Shown: positions 1 to 7,500, numbered from the stretch's first letter. The stretch is 29,900 nucleotides of DNA from Bacteroidales bacterium UBA4116 (GCA_002381645.1 DFXE01000001.1:399769-429668); one strand, 5' to 3'. The notes: generated from the letters alone by a model not told the origin. Numbers and translations: made by a program.

Positions 1-330
1 TTACCAAGGTTGTTCAAGGTCGCAGCCACAGCAGACATATAAACCGAAGGATTTTCTTTTGAAAGCCTACGACGGATTTCTAACGACTCCACATAGGCAT
101 CAAGCGCATCACCATACGCGTTCATAGCTGAATGTAAATTACCAAGGTTGTTCAAGGTCATTGCCAAATCAGGCAAATAAACCGAAGGATTTTCACTGGA
201 AAGCACACGACGGATTTCTAACGACTCCAGGCAGGCAGCAAGCGCATCACCATACGCGTTCATAGCTGAATGTAAATTACCAAGGTTGTTCAAGGTAGTA
301 GCCACAGCAGGCAAATAAGCGGAGGAATTG
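1..330. repeat. 138-bp tandem repeats inside the TPR gene
   Basis: The 10-base string ttaccaaggt recurs at 1, 139 and 277, an exact 138-bp period equal to 46 codons. Units 1-138 and 139-276 differ at 16 positions by my hand count (about 88% identical); the third is recognisable only to about 330 before it diverges. The repeats encode TPR units. Long stretches are identical at the DNA level, which suggests recent duplication or gene conversion. Confidence 0.9.
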
Positions 331-1022
331 TCGTTTGACTCTTTCCTGTAAATGCTTAATACCTCGTTATATAAGAATTCTGCTTCCTTAAATTTATTAT
401 GCTTTTTTAGGAACCAGGCATATTCAAAAAGAATTTCCGGCGTCCTGCGGGCGTTCAAAGCTTGCTCATAATAGGTTTGTGCCCGGTTAAACCAATCCGG
501 TTCATCATAAAATGTCGTCCACATCTGGGCTTTGATCAGGAATTCGTTCGCCCTGTCTTCTAATTCGCGGTTGATCTCCTCAATTTCCGTCTCCTTTCTT
601 TCTTTGCTTGCTTTCAGCGCATTCACTTCACGGCTGATCTCTTCCGTATTTAATATGGCATCGGCTTCACGGAATTCTCCTTTATCAAAATGGGTTTTGG
701 CAAGTTGTAGCCGTTCGGTATTGGTTTCTATCCGGGTGAATAGTTCATACAGCCGGAAGACATTGGCTTTAAAACTTTCAATTTTATCTTGGGTTTCCTC
801 TATTTCCACATTTATTTCCGCAAGCTCTTCCGGAAAAGAAGGATCACCAGGGTAAGTGTTGACCTTTTCCAGGCATTTATGTTTGCGGTTGTGTAGTTTT
901 TCTAACTGTTCTTCCAGTTTTTTATAATCATCAGACATCGTATAGATATGATACACGTGCTTATCCCTTGCCACGTTATCACCCGATGTATTGTATTGAA
1001 ACGTATTTCCCGGTTTTTCCAT
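1..1022 (-). CDS. TPR-repeat protein with N-terminal GDN..RDK motif (partial, runs off left edge)
   Basis: Reverse-strand frame open from the ATG at 1022-1020 to the window edge (340 codons visible, no stop). Residues 1-28 carry a short motif (TFQYNTSGDNVARDKHVYH, about residues 7-25); roughly 29-160 is charged and helical, probably coiled coil; from about 175 come tetratricopeptide repeats of the kinesin-light-chain type with a 46-residue period (LNNLGNLHSA...). A second ATG at 938 would drop the motif; I prefer 1022 because it lies only 11 nt after the upstream stop and because the extra 28 codons match the upstream protein's C terminus. No NB-ARC or STAND NTPase is visible in this part. 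TPR arrays bind proteins; here it is probably the sensor or scaffold of a two-gene unit. Function is inferred; the C terminus is not seen. Confidence 0.85.
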   Translation of the reverse strand, partial: MEKPGNTFQYNTSGDNVARDKHVYHIYTMSDDYKKLEEQLEKLHNRKHKCLEKVNTYPGDPSFPEELAEINVEIEETQDKIESFKANVFRLYELFTRIETNTERLQLAKTHFDKGEFREADAILNTEEISREVNALKASKERKETEIEEINRELEDRANEFLIKAQMWTTFYDEPDWFNRAQTYYEQALNARRTPEILFEYAWFLKKHNKFKEAEFLYNEVLSIYRKESNDNSSAYLPAVATTLNNLGNLHSAMNAYGDALAACLESLEIRRVLSSENPSVYLPDLAMTLNNLGNLHSAMNAYGDALDAYVESLEIRRRLSKENPSVYMSAVAATLNNLG

Positions 1023-1033
1023 ACCGCCTGTTT

Positions 1034-1384
1034 TCAATGGTGGATGTTTTTATCCCGCCCGATATTATCGCCATACACATTGTTCTGGACGATCCGGTTC
1101 GTTTCCTGCCGGTTAAATGCGGAAACCAGTTCCGATAATTTTTGGGTTAACTCCTGGTCACGCTCCATTTTTTCATTCAACACATACTCAAGTTGCCCTA
1201 ACTTTTTCAGGTCTTCAGGGTTATGCCTGAAATCTTCAATTAGTTGTTTTTCTTTATCCGATGTGAAGCGGGATTTAATCAGCTTCCAAAGGTCGGCGCC
1301 CATGCCTGTGGTTATACCTTTGGCTATTTCAGGCAGGATCGGTGAAAGCAGTAATAAAACTCCGGTAGCTGATACAGGTTCCAT
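1034..1384 (-). CDS. Small helical protein with C-terminal GDN..RDK motif; candidate Bell-type effector
   Basis: 116 residues. The N terminus is hydrophobic without a basic signal-peptide start (MEPVSATGVLLLLSPILPEI, residues 1-20), followed by predicted amphipathic helices to about residue 92, rich in Lys, Glu and Leu. The C-terminal tail (IVQNNVYGDNIGRDKNIHH, 98-116) matches the N terminus of the downstream TPR protein at 9 of 19 positions. Bacterial Bell-domain proteins (analogous to fungal HeLo and MLKL four-helix death effectors) are about this size, have an N-terminal hydrophobic helix and a C-terminal amyloid signalling motif, and sit beside the receptor that carries the same motif. 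I infer that class from architecture and pairing, not from a database match. The TPR gene starts 11 nt after the stop, so the two are very probably co-transcribed. Confidence 0.75.
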   Translation of the reverse strand: MEPVSATGVLLLLSPILPEIAKGITTGMGADLWKLIKSRFTSDKEKQLIEDFRHNPEDLKKLGQLEYVLNEKMERDQELTQKLSELVSAFNRQETNRIVQNNVYGDNIGRDKNIHH

Positions 1385-2024
1385 AATTCATTAAGTTAAA
1401 TGTTGTCGCACTAAAGATAGAAATAATTAGGTATCCTCCCGCTTTATTTACAGATAAACGCTCCCGGCACGACGCCTTATATAAAAGGTCTTTCCTATCA
1501 TCTATCGCTACGGCAATATATACCTTCATCCGTTAAACGAAAGTAGAATGTATTACTTTTGAATGACCGGTTAAAAAAGTGGATAGCGCGGCGGAAAACA
1601 ACGCGCCCGAATCTCACGAACCGGACGCATTTTTACCAAAACTATAAACTATGGGTAATAACCCAAAATATGAAAAATTTAACCTTGTACGTTTATTTAC
1701 ACACAAACATAAATTATTATTTTGAATAAAAAAAACGAAAAATCCAAACGAATAAAAAATAAACGGAAAATGTAAAGAAAACCAATAAAAATACAGGTTT
1801 TATAATTCCGGTAGTAACTTATTTGAATGCATTACAAATGTAATCTGAAATAATTTATCCAAATTTTATTTTAAAAAATTGTCAATTAGTAAACAAATCT
1901 AATTATTATTTGTTTTATATTTGATGAAATTTATCAACATCTATTCAATACATTACAAACAAATAAACTGACTATTTTACGCATTGAATTTATTATTTTT
2001 TATTGATACATTACTTCCACCACC

Positions 2025-2117
2025 ATGAAAAAGAGAATTACCGTTTATTTATGGATTAACATTTTCATTCCTGTCCGATATATTTGTCGGAATTATTGCA
2101 GAATACTTCCGCAATAA
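2025..2117 (+). CDS. Possible 30-residue leader peptide (doubtful)
   Basis: ATG at 2025 followed by 29 more sense codons and TAA at 2115. The product starts MKKRITVYLWINIFIPVRYI, basic then hydrophobic, with several Cys and Tyr, and resembles no family I know. It ends inside the hairpin at 2092-2118 and lies 86 bp upstream of the lipoprotein gene. It may be a chance ORF in AT-rich DNA; the placement with a hairpin is the only reason to list it. Confidence 0.2.
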   Translation: MKKRITVYLWINIFIPVRYICRNYCRILPQ

Positions 2118-2118
2118 T
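2092..2118 (+). promoter_or_regulatory. Hairpin in the leader of the lipoprotein gene
   Basis: Perfect 8-bp inverted repeat ATTATTGC (2092-2099) and GCAATAAT (2111-2118) with an 11-nt loop, followed by an AT-only run without a T tract. A second small inverted repeat (TCCGA/TCGGA, about 2073-2090) lies just before it. It could be a protein-binding site or an RNA hairpin in a 5' untranslated region; no function is proven. Confidence 0.35.
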
Positions 2119-2203
2119 ATATATATAAAGTTAAATACATATGCACTAACTGAAAGAATAGCGTCCGCTGTTTTATTATAAACTTCAATTTAAAACTATT
2201 TTT

Positions 2204-3598
2204 ATGAGAAATGTATTATTTATTTTTGCAGCAATGCTGGTGTTTTCGCTATCATCATGCAACAATGATGAACAGCAGGGAATGGGAAATCCCTATGGAT
2301 CTGAGACAGAAAAACCACACTTCCACGGCGTAAAACAGGCTCCTGAAACCAAAGGGGTGGCACAACGCGACAAAATGTGGGCCAACGGCACGGTTATCAC
2401 CGTCAAACTACTCGAAGATCCCTTTAACCTCCAACAGGAGATTATATCCTATGCGCAGGAATGGGAACAGTATGCCAATATCTCTTTCCGCTTTGTAGGG
2501 GCAGATGAGAATGCGCTGGTACGCATCGGTTTCAACTGGAACGACGAACGGTACGTAACCTGGTCGTACACCGGAACCGACTGTAAGTATGTAAGGGACC
2601 AGGCGGAAGCAACGGCTAACTTCGCCGACTTCGACCTGCTTTCCGCGGCAGAAAGAAGGTGTGCCGGCCTGAGGCTCTTCGGACAGGTGCTGGGACTGGA
2701 GCTGGAACACCGCCACATCACCGCAAACCCCGAATGGAGAAGCCTGACAAGGGTGGAAGACTACTGGACGGGAAATATCTCGGATATACCCTGGAACGCA
2801 CTCACCCAATATGTATTCGACCCGATAAGCGCGTACAATTATGAAAGCACCGAAAACTACGATCCGTATTCGATCATGGTATGGCCTTTCCCACTGTCCG
2901 TTTTACGTTATATCAACGGAGAAGTAAACACCGGAAGGGGCAACTGCGAACTCTCCGAAACGGATAAGGCCTTTATTGCCAGGTTATATCCCGACGGTGA
3001 AGGCGGCGGGGACGACGGAGACGACGAGGACGATAATATCACTGAAATTCGTCCGATAAGGCAAAGATGCGTTCAATGCTACATGTTAAATTCAGGTTTT
3101 GAACAATTTGGTCCTGACTCTCAGGTTGAAGCTGTAGCCTGGACATGGGGAAGTGTTAGTGGAGAAGTAAGGCAGATACTCAGTTTTGACCTCAGCCAAA
3201 TTAAATCTACCAGTAAAGTAGATAAAATTACCCTGAAACTCTTTTCACACCGATCAATGACTATATATCATAACCGTGCGAATAATGGTACAAACAATGC
3301 ATTCTATGTACAACAGATTAGCGCGCCGTGGGAGTTGGAAACCCTTACCTGGCGTTTTTTATCTTCGGTAAGAACGGATAACAGAATCAGAATCCCGCAT
3401 ACCAACGAAGCTGCACTCGATTTAGAGATAGATGTGACCGACATGGCAAAGAATATGATTGATAATAATTGTAATTACGGCTTTTTGCTCCAGTTGGAAA
3501 ATCCGGTTATTTATACTTCAAGGGTATTTTACACATCAAATGAAGATATTTCCGATCCCGCAAAAGTCCCCATTCTGAATATTACTTATAAACAGTAA
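2204..3598 (+). CDS. Surface lipoprotein: degenerate zinc-metallopeptidase-like domain plus DNRLRE-like domain
   Basis: 464 residues. Lipoprotein signal with lipobox LSSC (Cys19) followed by NNDE, an acidic stretch that fits Bacteroidota surface export. Residues about 55-265 follow the layout of a secreted astacin/matrixin-like peptidase. Where HExxHxxGxxH is expected the protein reads RLFGQVLGLEL (157-167), so both zinc-binding His, the catalytic Glu and the third His are replaced; the Met-turn reads SIMVW (223-227) instead of SIMHY. The domain end LSETDKAFIARLYP is preserved. An acidic Gly/Asp linker (266-277) leads to a beta-rich C-terminal domain (about 285-464) resembling DNRLRE (beta-sandwich) domains. 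It is probably a binding protein derived from an enzyme. The following hairpin ends transcription. Peptidase ancestry is confident; the present role is unknown. Confidence 0.85.
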   Translation: MRNVLFIFAAMLVFSLSSCNNDEQQGMGNPYGSETEKPHFHGVKQAPETKGVAQRDKMWANGTVITVKLLEDPFNLQQEIISYAQEWEQYANISFRFVGADENALVRIGFNWNDERYVTWSYTGTDCKYVRDQAEATANFADFDLLSAAERRCAGLRLFGQVLGLELEHRHITANPEWRSLTRVEDYWTGNISDIPWNALTQYVFDPISAYNYESTENYDPYSIMVWPFPLSVLRYINGEVNTGRGNCELSETDKAFIARLYPDGEGGGDDGDDEDDNITEIRPIRQRCVQCYMLNSGFEQFGPDSQVEAVAWTWGSVSGEVRQILSFDLSQIKSTSKVDKITLKLFSHRSMTIYHNRANNGTNNAFYVQQISAPWELETLTWRFLSSVRTDNRIRIPHTNEAALDLEIDVTDMAKNMIDNNCNYGFLLQLENPVIYTSRVFYTSNEDISDPAKVPILNITYKQ

Positions 3599-3611
3599 GG
3601 ATAAATGAAAT

Positions 3612-3645
3612 AAAAAAGGTTTTACGAATACGTAGAACCTTTTTT
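3612..3645 (+). terminator. Rho-independent terminator after the lipoprotein gene
   Basis: 15-bp stem with one G-U pair, loop AATA (3627-3630), A-tract on the left and T-tract on the right arm. It lies 13 nt after the stop codon and could work in both directions. Confidence 0.9.
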
Positions 3646-3809
3646 ATGAGATAAAGTGGTAAAACTTCATCACGGTGGAATAGTAAAAGGGGTTGGCAGG
3701 AAATATTTTAAACGTCTTTTCAAACACACAAAGTAACTTGAAAATAGGACGGAAAAAGGATTTATTTCTACTCAACCCCTTTATTAAAAAAACTAACAAC
3801 TAAGCAGTA

Positions 3810-3832
3810 AAAAAAGGTAACTGCCCTTTTTT
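3810..3832 (-). terminator. Terminator-like hairpin after the DUF3244-like gene
   Basis: AAAAAAGG (3810-3817) pairs with CCTTTTTT (3825-3832) around a 7-nt loop. It is symmetric and could act on either strand; on the minus strand it lies about 80 bp beyond the stop at 3914. Apart from this and the terminator at 3612, I see nothing in 3599-3913. Confidence 0.5.
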
Positions 3833-3913
3833 CTTAAAAAATATTCTTTAGCCCATGTGAACAGGGACAGAATGTATTGTTAATGAAAGGATAAAGGAAT
3901 CAAACGGATTATA

Positions 3914-4288
3914 TCATTCTACCAAAAAGGAGCCTGTAATAAGACTTATTTCTGTATTGATAACCAAACTGAACGATTCGTTACTGCAGCTACGTTCTAT
4001 AGGAATAGTAACGATTGAACCTTCGGCTGTCACCGGATTATCAGTATATATCTCTGCACCCGTATCGTCGGATGTCAGAACGATTTGTACCTCACCGTAT
4101 GCTTTATTGAACTGGATTGTCAATGAGCTGCCGTTATCGTCGGTATAGGCTTCCACATTAATCTTGCCAATGGATTTGCCTGCCGTATCCCAACGGTATT
4201 CCCTGAGGCGGACATGATCTCTGGCTGATAACGTTGATACACATAAAACGGAAAAAAGTGTACATAAAATAATTAATGGGGTTTTCAT
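3914..4288 (-). CDS. Small secreted DUF3244-like protein
   Basis: 124 residues from the ATG at 4288. The frame stays open 17 codons upstream, but this start gives a clean signal peptide (MKTPLIILCTLFSVLCVSTL then SARDH). The mature part is beta-rich with a pattern typical of DUF3244 proteins of Bacteroidales: a segment like SSLTIQFNKAYGEVQIVL, then short strands (GSIVTIPIE) and a C-terminal strand. No catalytic motif. It lies 181 bp downstream of the TPR-LuxR regulator on the same strand and may be its target. The family assignment is by pattern only; DUF3244 function is not known to me. Confidence 0.7.
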   Translation of the reverse strand: MKTPLIILCTLFSVLCVSTLSARDHVRLREYRWDTAGKSIGKINVEAYTDDNGSSLTIQFNKAYGEVQIVLTSDDTGAEIYTDNPVTAEGSIVTIPIERSCSNESFSLVINTEISLITGSFLVE

Positions 4289-4315
4289 AGAAATATTTAA
4301 TTTAAAATTGTTGCG

Positions 4316-4323
4316 CAAATATA
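4316..4323 (-). promoter_or_regulatory. -7 box (TATATTTG) upstream of the DUF3244-like gene
   Basis: TATATTTG on the minus strand, 28 nt before the ATG at 4288, matches the Bacteroidota -7 consensus TAnnTTTG. I see no good TTG element at the expected distance. Confidence 0.4.
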
Positions 4324-4469
4324 TATTAATCCAATGCATTCACTTATGATCAGGCCTTCTGAAAGCGTGTACAACCACTATTGATAACCAGCGGTTTACA
4401 AAAAAAAGCGTGGACAACATTAATCGGTTTCTTATTATTAAGATATTGAAATAATGGTATATACATATT

Positions 4470-6158
4470 TTACAAATAATAATTCTTTAAATAGGTGTGA
4501 AGATTAGAATTTATAAGGCTGACATTTAGTTTTTCCCTTATTCTTGTTCTTCTTTTCCGGACCGACTCGGGGTTAATGCCTATCAGTATGGCTTCTTCAT
4601 GGGTTTCGAAACCATAAATACATAAGGCACAATATTGAATTTCCTGAGCGGTCAGCGAAGGGAAATCCTTTTTCAATATGGAAATAAAACCCGGATACAG
4701 CATTTCAATTTCACTTTCTATTTTAAGCCAGATTTTATCTGTTATAATGGCATTCGAAAAATATTTATTGCTTTTTATTTTCTTTATTAAGTCTTTGCGT
4801 AATGGCGAATAATAAATTAAGTTATCCCGTATTTCCTTTAATTTCTGTTTTAGTGCCTTTATTTCCGCCTCTTTATACAGATATTCCTGTTGATTGGGAT
4901 TTTCCGATTCCAGCGTATGTTTTTCCAGTTCGAGTGAAAGGTTTAATATCTGAATCTGAGTGTCTTTTAATTCTTTATCTTTATCATATAATTTCCTTTT
5001 ATTTTTAATATGGAAATAATAGTATACTATAAATAATAGAAGGAGAAGGGTGATCAAAGCGATTATGAACATCACAAACCGCTGGTTTTTAATCGTCAGC
5101 TTTTGTAATTTGTTTACCATCGATAAATGATTATAACGTTTCTCAACTTCACTGTACGTATTATCCGTTTCATAAGTCAGGTTTTTCTGAAACAGATCGA
5201 AAAATTCTTCCAACGATAATAAAGCATTTTCGTAATCGTTTTCTGATAAATAGATTAAGTAATAGTTATATAAAACCGCCCTTTTGTACCTATCAGGTAA
5301 GACGTCTTCATTAAGCGTTTCCAGGATGTGTACTGCTTTTTGATATTGCTCGTTTTCGATATAAATATCACTGATAGATAACATATTGGATATATAGCCT
5401 ACCGAATCGCTCCTTATGCCTTTTTCAAGATAAGATATGGCTTCTTTATAATCTCCTGTGTGTAAGGCAATATTTCCTAATCCGTTATATACCGAAGCTT
5501 TAAGCCGGGTATTTTTAATAATGTCTGCAATGGAATCAGCTTTTAACATAAAAGCAACTGCCCTGTCTACCGAATCAAGCATACAATAGGTCCGCCCTAT
5601 ATCACGGTAAGAAAAGCCTGTACTCAACTGGTTTCCTGTTAAATTAAAATATTCATTTGCCTGAATGTATTTTAGTAAAGCCGCGTGGAGGTCGTTCCGT
5701 GCGTAATAGAAATCCGCCAAATGACTTGAAAGGTAGGCTGCTTCATTATACAATTGATAACGTATCGCTTTTTCTAAATTTTCAATGTACTCTTTATGTG
5801 ATGCATCCGGGTTATTTTCTTTTTGCAAGCATATGGCTAAAAATAATCCGGTTTGTACTTCTTTTATATGATCTTTTTTATCTTCAAAATATTCCTTGGC
5901 CTTGTATATTTGATCCGTAAAAGGATAACCGGATTTATTCTGATACGCCATACTGCATTTTAGTAAAACAAAAGCAGATTGTTCTTTTATACTCATTTCA
6001 AAATAAACCGAATCCAACGAATCAATAATGCCTAATGCGGTACAGGGTGAAACATCCATATATTGTTCTGCCTCTTTCATTTTTTTAGTGAAATCCGACC
6101 TGTTTTTGCAACTGGTTAGGATCAAAAGCAGCAAAAATAAATAAACGAATGGTTTCAT
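4470..6158 (-). CDS. Membrane-anchored TPR regulator with C-terminal LuxR-type HTH
   Basis: 562 residues. N-terminal signal with lipobox-like LTSC (Cys17), then degenerate TPR repeats across about 25-335 (for example GLGNIALHTGDYKEAISYLE at 227-246), one transmembrane helix at about 361-384 (FVMFIIALITLLLLLFIVYY), a coiled coil at about 385-445 and a C-terminal helix-turn-helix at about 500-545 (SLTAQEIQYCALCIYGF...) that follows the LuxR/GerE pattern. The topology puts the TPRs in the periplasm and the HTH in the cytoplasm, making a one-component signal-to-transcription protein, an architecture common in Bacteroidales. No kinase or receiver domain is present. Targets are unknown; the DUF3244-like gene downstream is the nearest candidate. 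Confidence 0.85.
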   Translation of the reverse strand: MKPFVYLFLLLLILTSCKNRSDFTKKMKEAEQYMDVSPCTALGIIDSLDSVYFEMSIKEQSAFVLLKCSMAYQNKSGYPFTDQIYKAKEYFEDKKDHIKEVQTGLFLAICLQKENNPDASHKEYIENLEKAIRYQLYNEAAYLSSHLADFYYARNDLHAALLKYIQANEYFNLTGNQLSTGFSYRDIGRTYCMLDSVDRAVAFMLKADSIADIIKNTRLKASVYNGLGNIALHTGDYKEAISYLEKGIRSDSVGYISNMLSISDIYIENEQYQKAVHILETLNEDVLPDRYKRAVLYNYYLIYLSENDYENALLSLEEFFDLFQKNLTYETDNTYSEVEKRYNHLSMVNKLQKLTIKNQRFVMFIIALITLLLLLFIVYYYFHIKNKRKLYDKDKELKDTQIQILNLSLELEKHTLESENPNQQEYLYKEAEIKALKQKLKEIRDNLIYYSPLRKDLIKKIKSNKYFSNAIITDKIWLKIESEIEMLYPGFISILKKDFPSLTAQEIQYCALCIYGFETHEEAILIGINPESVRKRRTRIREKLNVSLINSNLHTYLKNYYL

Positions 6159-6177
6159 GTGGCAATTATTTTATTTA

Positions 6178-6206
6178 CAAAAGTACATGTTTATTTTTAC
6201 AGGCAA
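6178..6206 (-). promoter_or_regulatory. Promoter of the TPR-LuxR regulator
   Basis: On the minus strand TTG (6206-6204), 18 bp, then TACTTTTG (6185-6178), 19 nt before the ATG at 6158. It matches the Bacteroidota -33/-7 consensus. The predicted transcript start is only a few bases upstream of the ATG. Confidence 0.65.
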
Positions 6207-6478
6207 TTGTTGCAAAAACCATTAAAATTTACTATTCGGAAGAGAAGAAAACAGATTGTACACATTTCTTATTATAATTCATTGATAACCAAATAGGGTG
6301 TATATACGATTTATATATAGCTTTCATATATTCTTTCATATCTGAATTAATTCATAAATGGATTATGAAAAAAGCGCTTATTTTTGTTTTGATATAAATT
6401 TTACCGTATTAAAACAGTTCATGGACTATCTGCTTTTCACTTATATGCTATAGGTTTCTACTATTTGGTAGTTATACT

Positions 6479-6508
6479 TTTGTTTTCAAGAAAAACTTTT
6501 TATATTTG
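6479..6508 (+). promoter_or_regulatory. Promoter of the DUF2007 gene
   Basis: TTTG (6479-6482), 18 bp, TATATTTG (6501-6508): a full match to the Bacteroidota primary-sigma consensus, 31 nt before the ATG at 6540. A second -7-like TACTTTTG overlaps the -33 element (6475-6482). The rest of the 381-bp gap 6159-6539 is AT-rich with no ORF I can support. Confidence 0.75.
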
Positions 6509-6539
6509 AAAATAATCACATTCTTAAAAATATCCTGTC

Positions 6540-6764
6540 ATGAAAACCTTGTATTTAGTAACCTTAGACAACAGCTCGCAGGCGAGTATGGTACAAGATG
6601 CTTTACAGAACGAAGGCATCGTTTCTTTTTTAAAGAATGAAAATATAGCAACCGTGATCAATACACCGGGTTTTCAGATTGAACTCGAGGTTTTTGAAAA
6701 GGATTATGAAAAAGCCCTGGAAGTCTTGAAACAGGGTTTCCCCTATTTAATAAACGGTGAATAG
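6540..6764 (+). CDS. DUF2007-family putative signal-transducing protein
   Basis: 74 residues, soluble. It has the compact beta-alpha-beta pattern of DUF2007 proteins: a first strand MKTLYLVTLDN, a helix (SQASMVQDALQNEGI), then EVFEKDYEKALEVLKQGFP near the end. The family has a ferredoxin-like, PII-like fold and is annotated as a putative signal transducer; no ligand is established. The next gene starts 25 nt after its stop, so they probably form an operon with the DUF3784-type membrane protein as partner. Confidence 0.8.
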   Translation: MKTLYLVTLDNSSQASMVQDALQNEGIVSFLKNENIATVINTPGFQIELEVFEKDYEKALEVLKQGFPYLINGE

Positions 6765-6789
6765 TTATTTCTTTTGTTAATGCATTCCT

Positions 6790-7500
6790 ATGGGTGATAT
6801 TTTAGAGTATATAATCGGAGGATCGTTGATTGTTTTAGGGTTATTGGTAGGACGTTTTCCGATGTTGCTGTCGGGTTATAACACCATGCAGAAAGAAGAC
6901 CGGGAAAGGATAAAAGCCACAGGTTTTATCCGGATCGTACAATACATTTTCATCTGGATGGGTATACTGATCGTTTTAGGTACGTTTGTAATGAAAAGAC
7001 TGGGTTTGGTATCTGAGATCGGGATATTAATATTTATTGTTATTATCGGAGGTGTTATTATATTGTCGTTTATGCAATATAAATACACCAAAGACCTTAA
7101 ATTATTCAATAAGGGAAAATCAACTTCTTTATTTGTTATTATATTTATAATCGCCATTATCGCTTTCATTATTTATATTGCCATGCCTGCCAAGATTTCT
7201 GCAGATAATGAAAGTATAAAAATTGAAGGTGTATATGGTTTAACTATTCCGGTAAAGGAGATCACCAAGGCAGAGTTACTGGATGAATTGCCGGATATTT
7301 TATTCCGGAATAACGGTGTAAGCATCCGTAATTTGCATAAAGGATATTTCAAATTAAAGGATATAGGGAATGCCACACTTTTTATACACGCTGATCACAA
7401 GCCTTTTCTTATTATTTATTCCCAAAAAAGCAACCCGGTAATCCTCAACAGGGACACTCCGGAGGAAACTCTTGCGTTGTATGAAAGGCTTCAATATTGA
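6790..7500 (+). CDS. DUF3784-type membrane protein with C-terminal PH-like domain
   Basis: 236 residues. Four hydrophobic segments at about 6-24, 47-67, 74-95 and 113-133. Between the first two lies the DUF3784 signature, GRFPMLLSGYNTM followed by a basic/acidic patch (21-42). After the fourth segment, a soluble domain (135-236) of alternating strands and a final helix (TPEETLALYERL) resembles small bacterial PH-like domains. It probably lies in the cytoplasmic membrane with this domain on one face. Co-transcribed with the DUF2007 gene. Function unknown. Confidence 0.75.
   Translation: MGDILEYIIGGSLIVLGLLVGRFPMLLSGYNTMQKEDRERIKATGFIRIVQYIFIWMGILIVLGTFVMKRLGLVSEIGILIFIVIIGGVIILSFMQYKYTKDLKLFNKGKSTSLFVIIFIIAIIAFIIYIAMPAKISADNESIKIEGVYGLTIPVKEITKAELLDELPDILFRNNGVSIRNLHKGYFKLKDIGNATLFIHADHKPFLIIYSQKSNPVILNRDTPEETLALYERLQY

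Larger units (their letters stand above)
1385..2203. other. 819-bp AT-rich intergenic region
   Basis: Separates the minus-strand pair from the plus-strand lipoprotein gene. No convincing long ORF. It holds a short GC-rich patch near 1580-1615 with a weak GCGCG/CGCGC inverted repeat, a very AT-rich stretch at about 1640-2000, one TATATTTG at 1916-1923 that resembles a -7 box but lacks a well-spaced -33 element, and the short ORF plus hairpin listed separately at 2025-2118. Confidence 0.6.

Noticed and set aside
1..330. Regular direct repeats resembling a CRISPR or other non-coding repeat array
   Set aside because: The 138-bp period is a multiple of three, the frame stays open through all copies and the product is a TPR array; there are no short repeats with unique spacers.
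948..1394. 148-residue plus-strand ORF
   Set aside because: It is antisense to the small helical protein and the TPR start; its product has no family features, while the minus-strand pair shows matching motifs and good spacing.
1329..1529. 66-residue minus-strand ORF overlapping the start of the small helical gene
   Set aside because: It overlaps the better-supported gene in another frame, has no recognisable features and no promoter.
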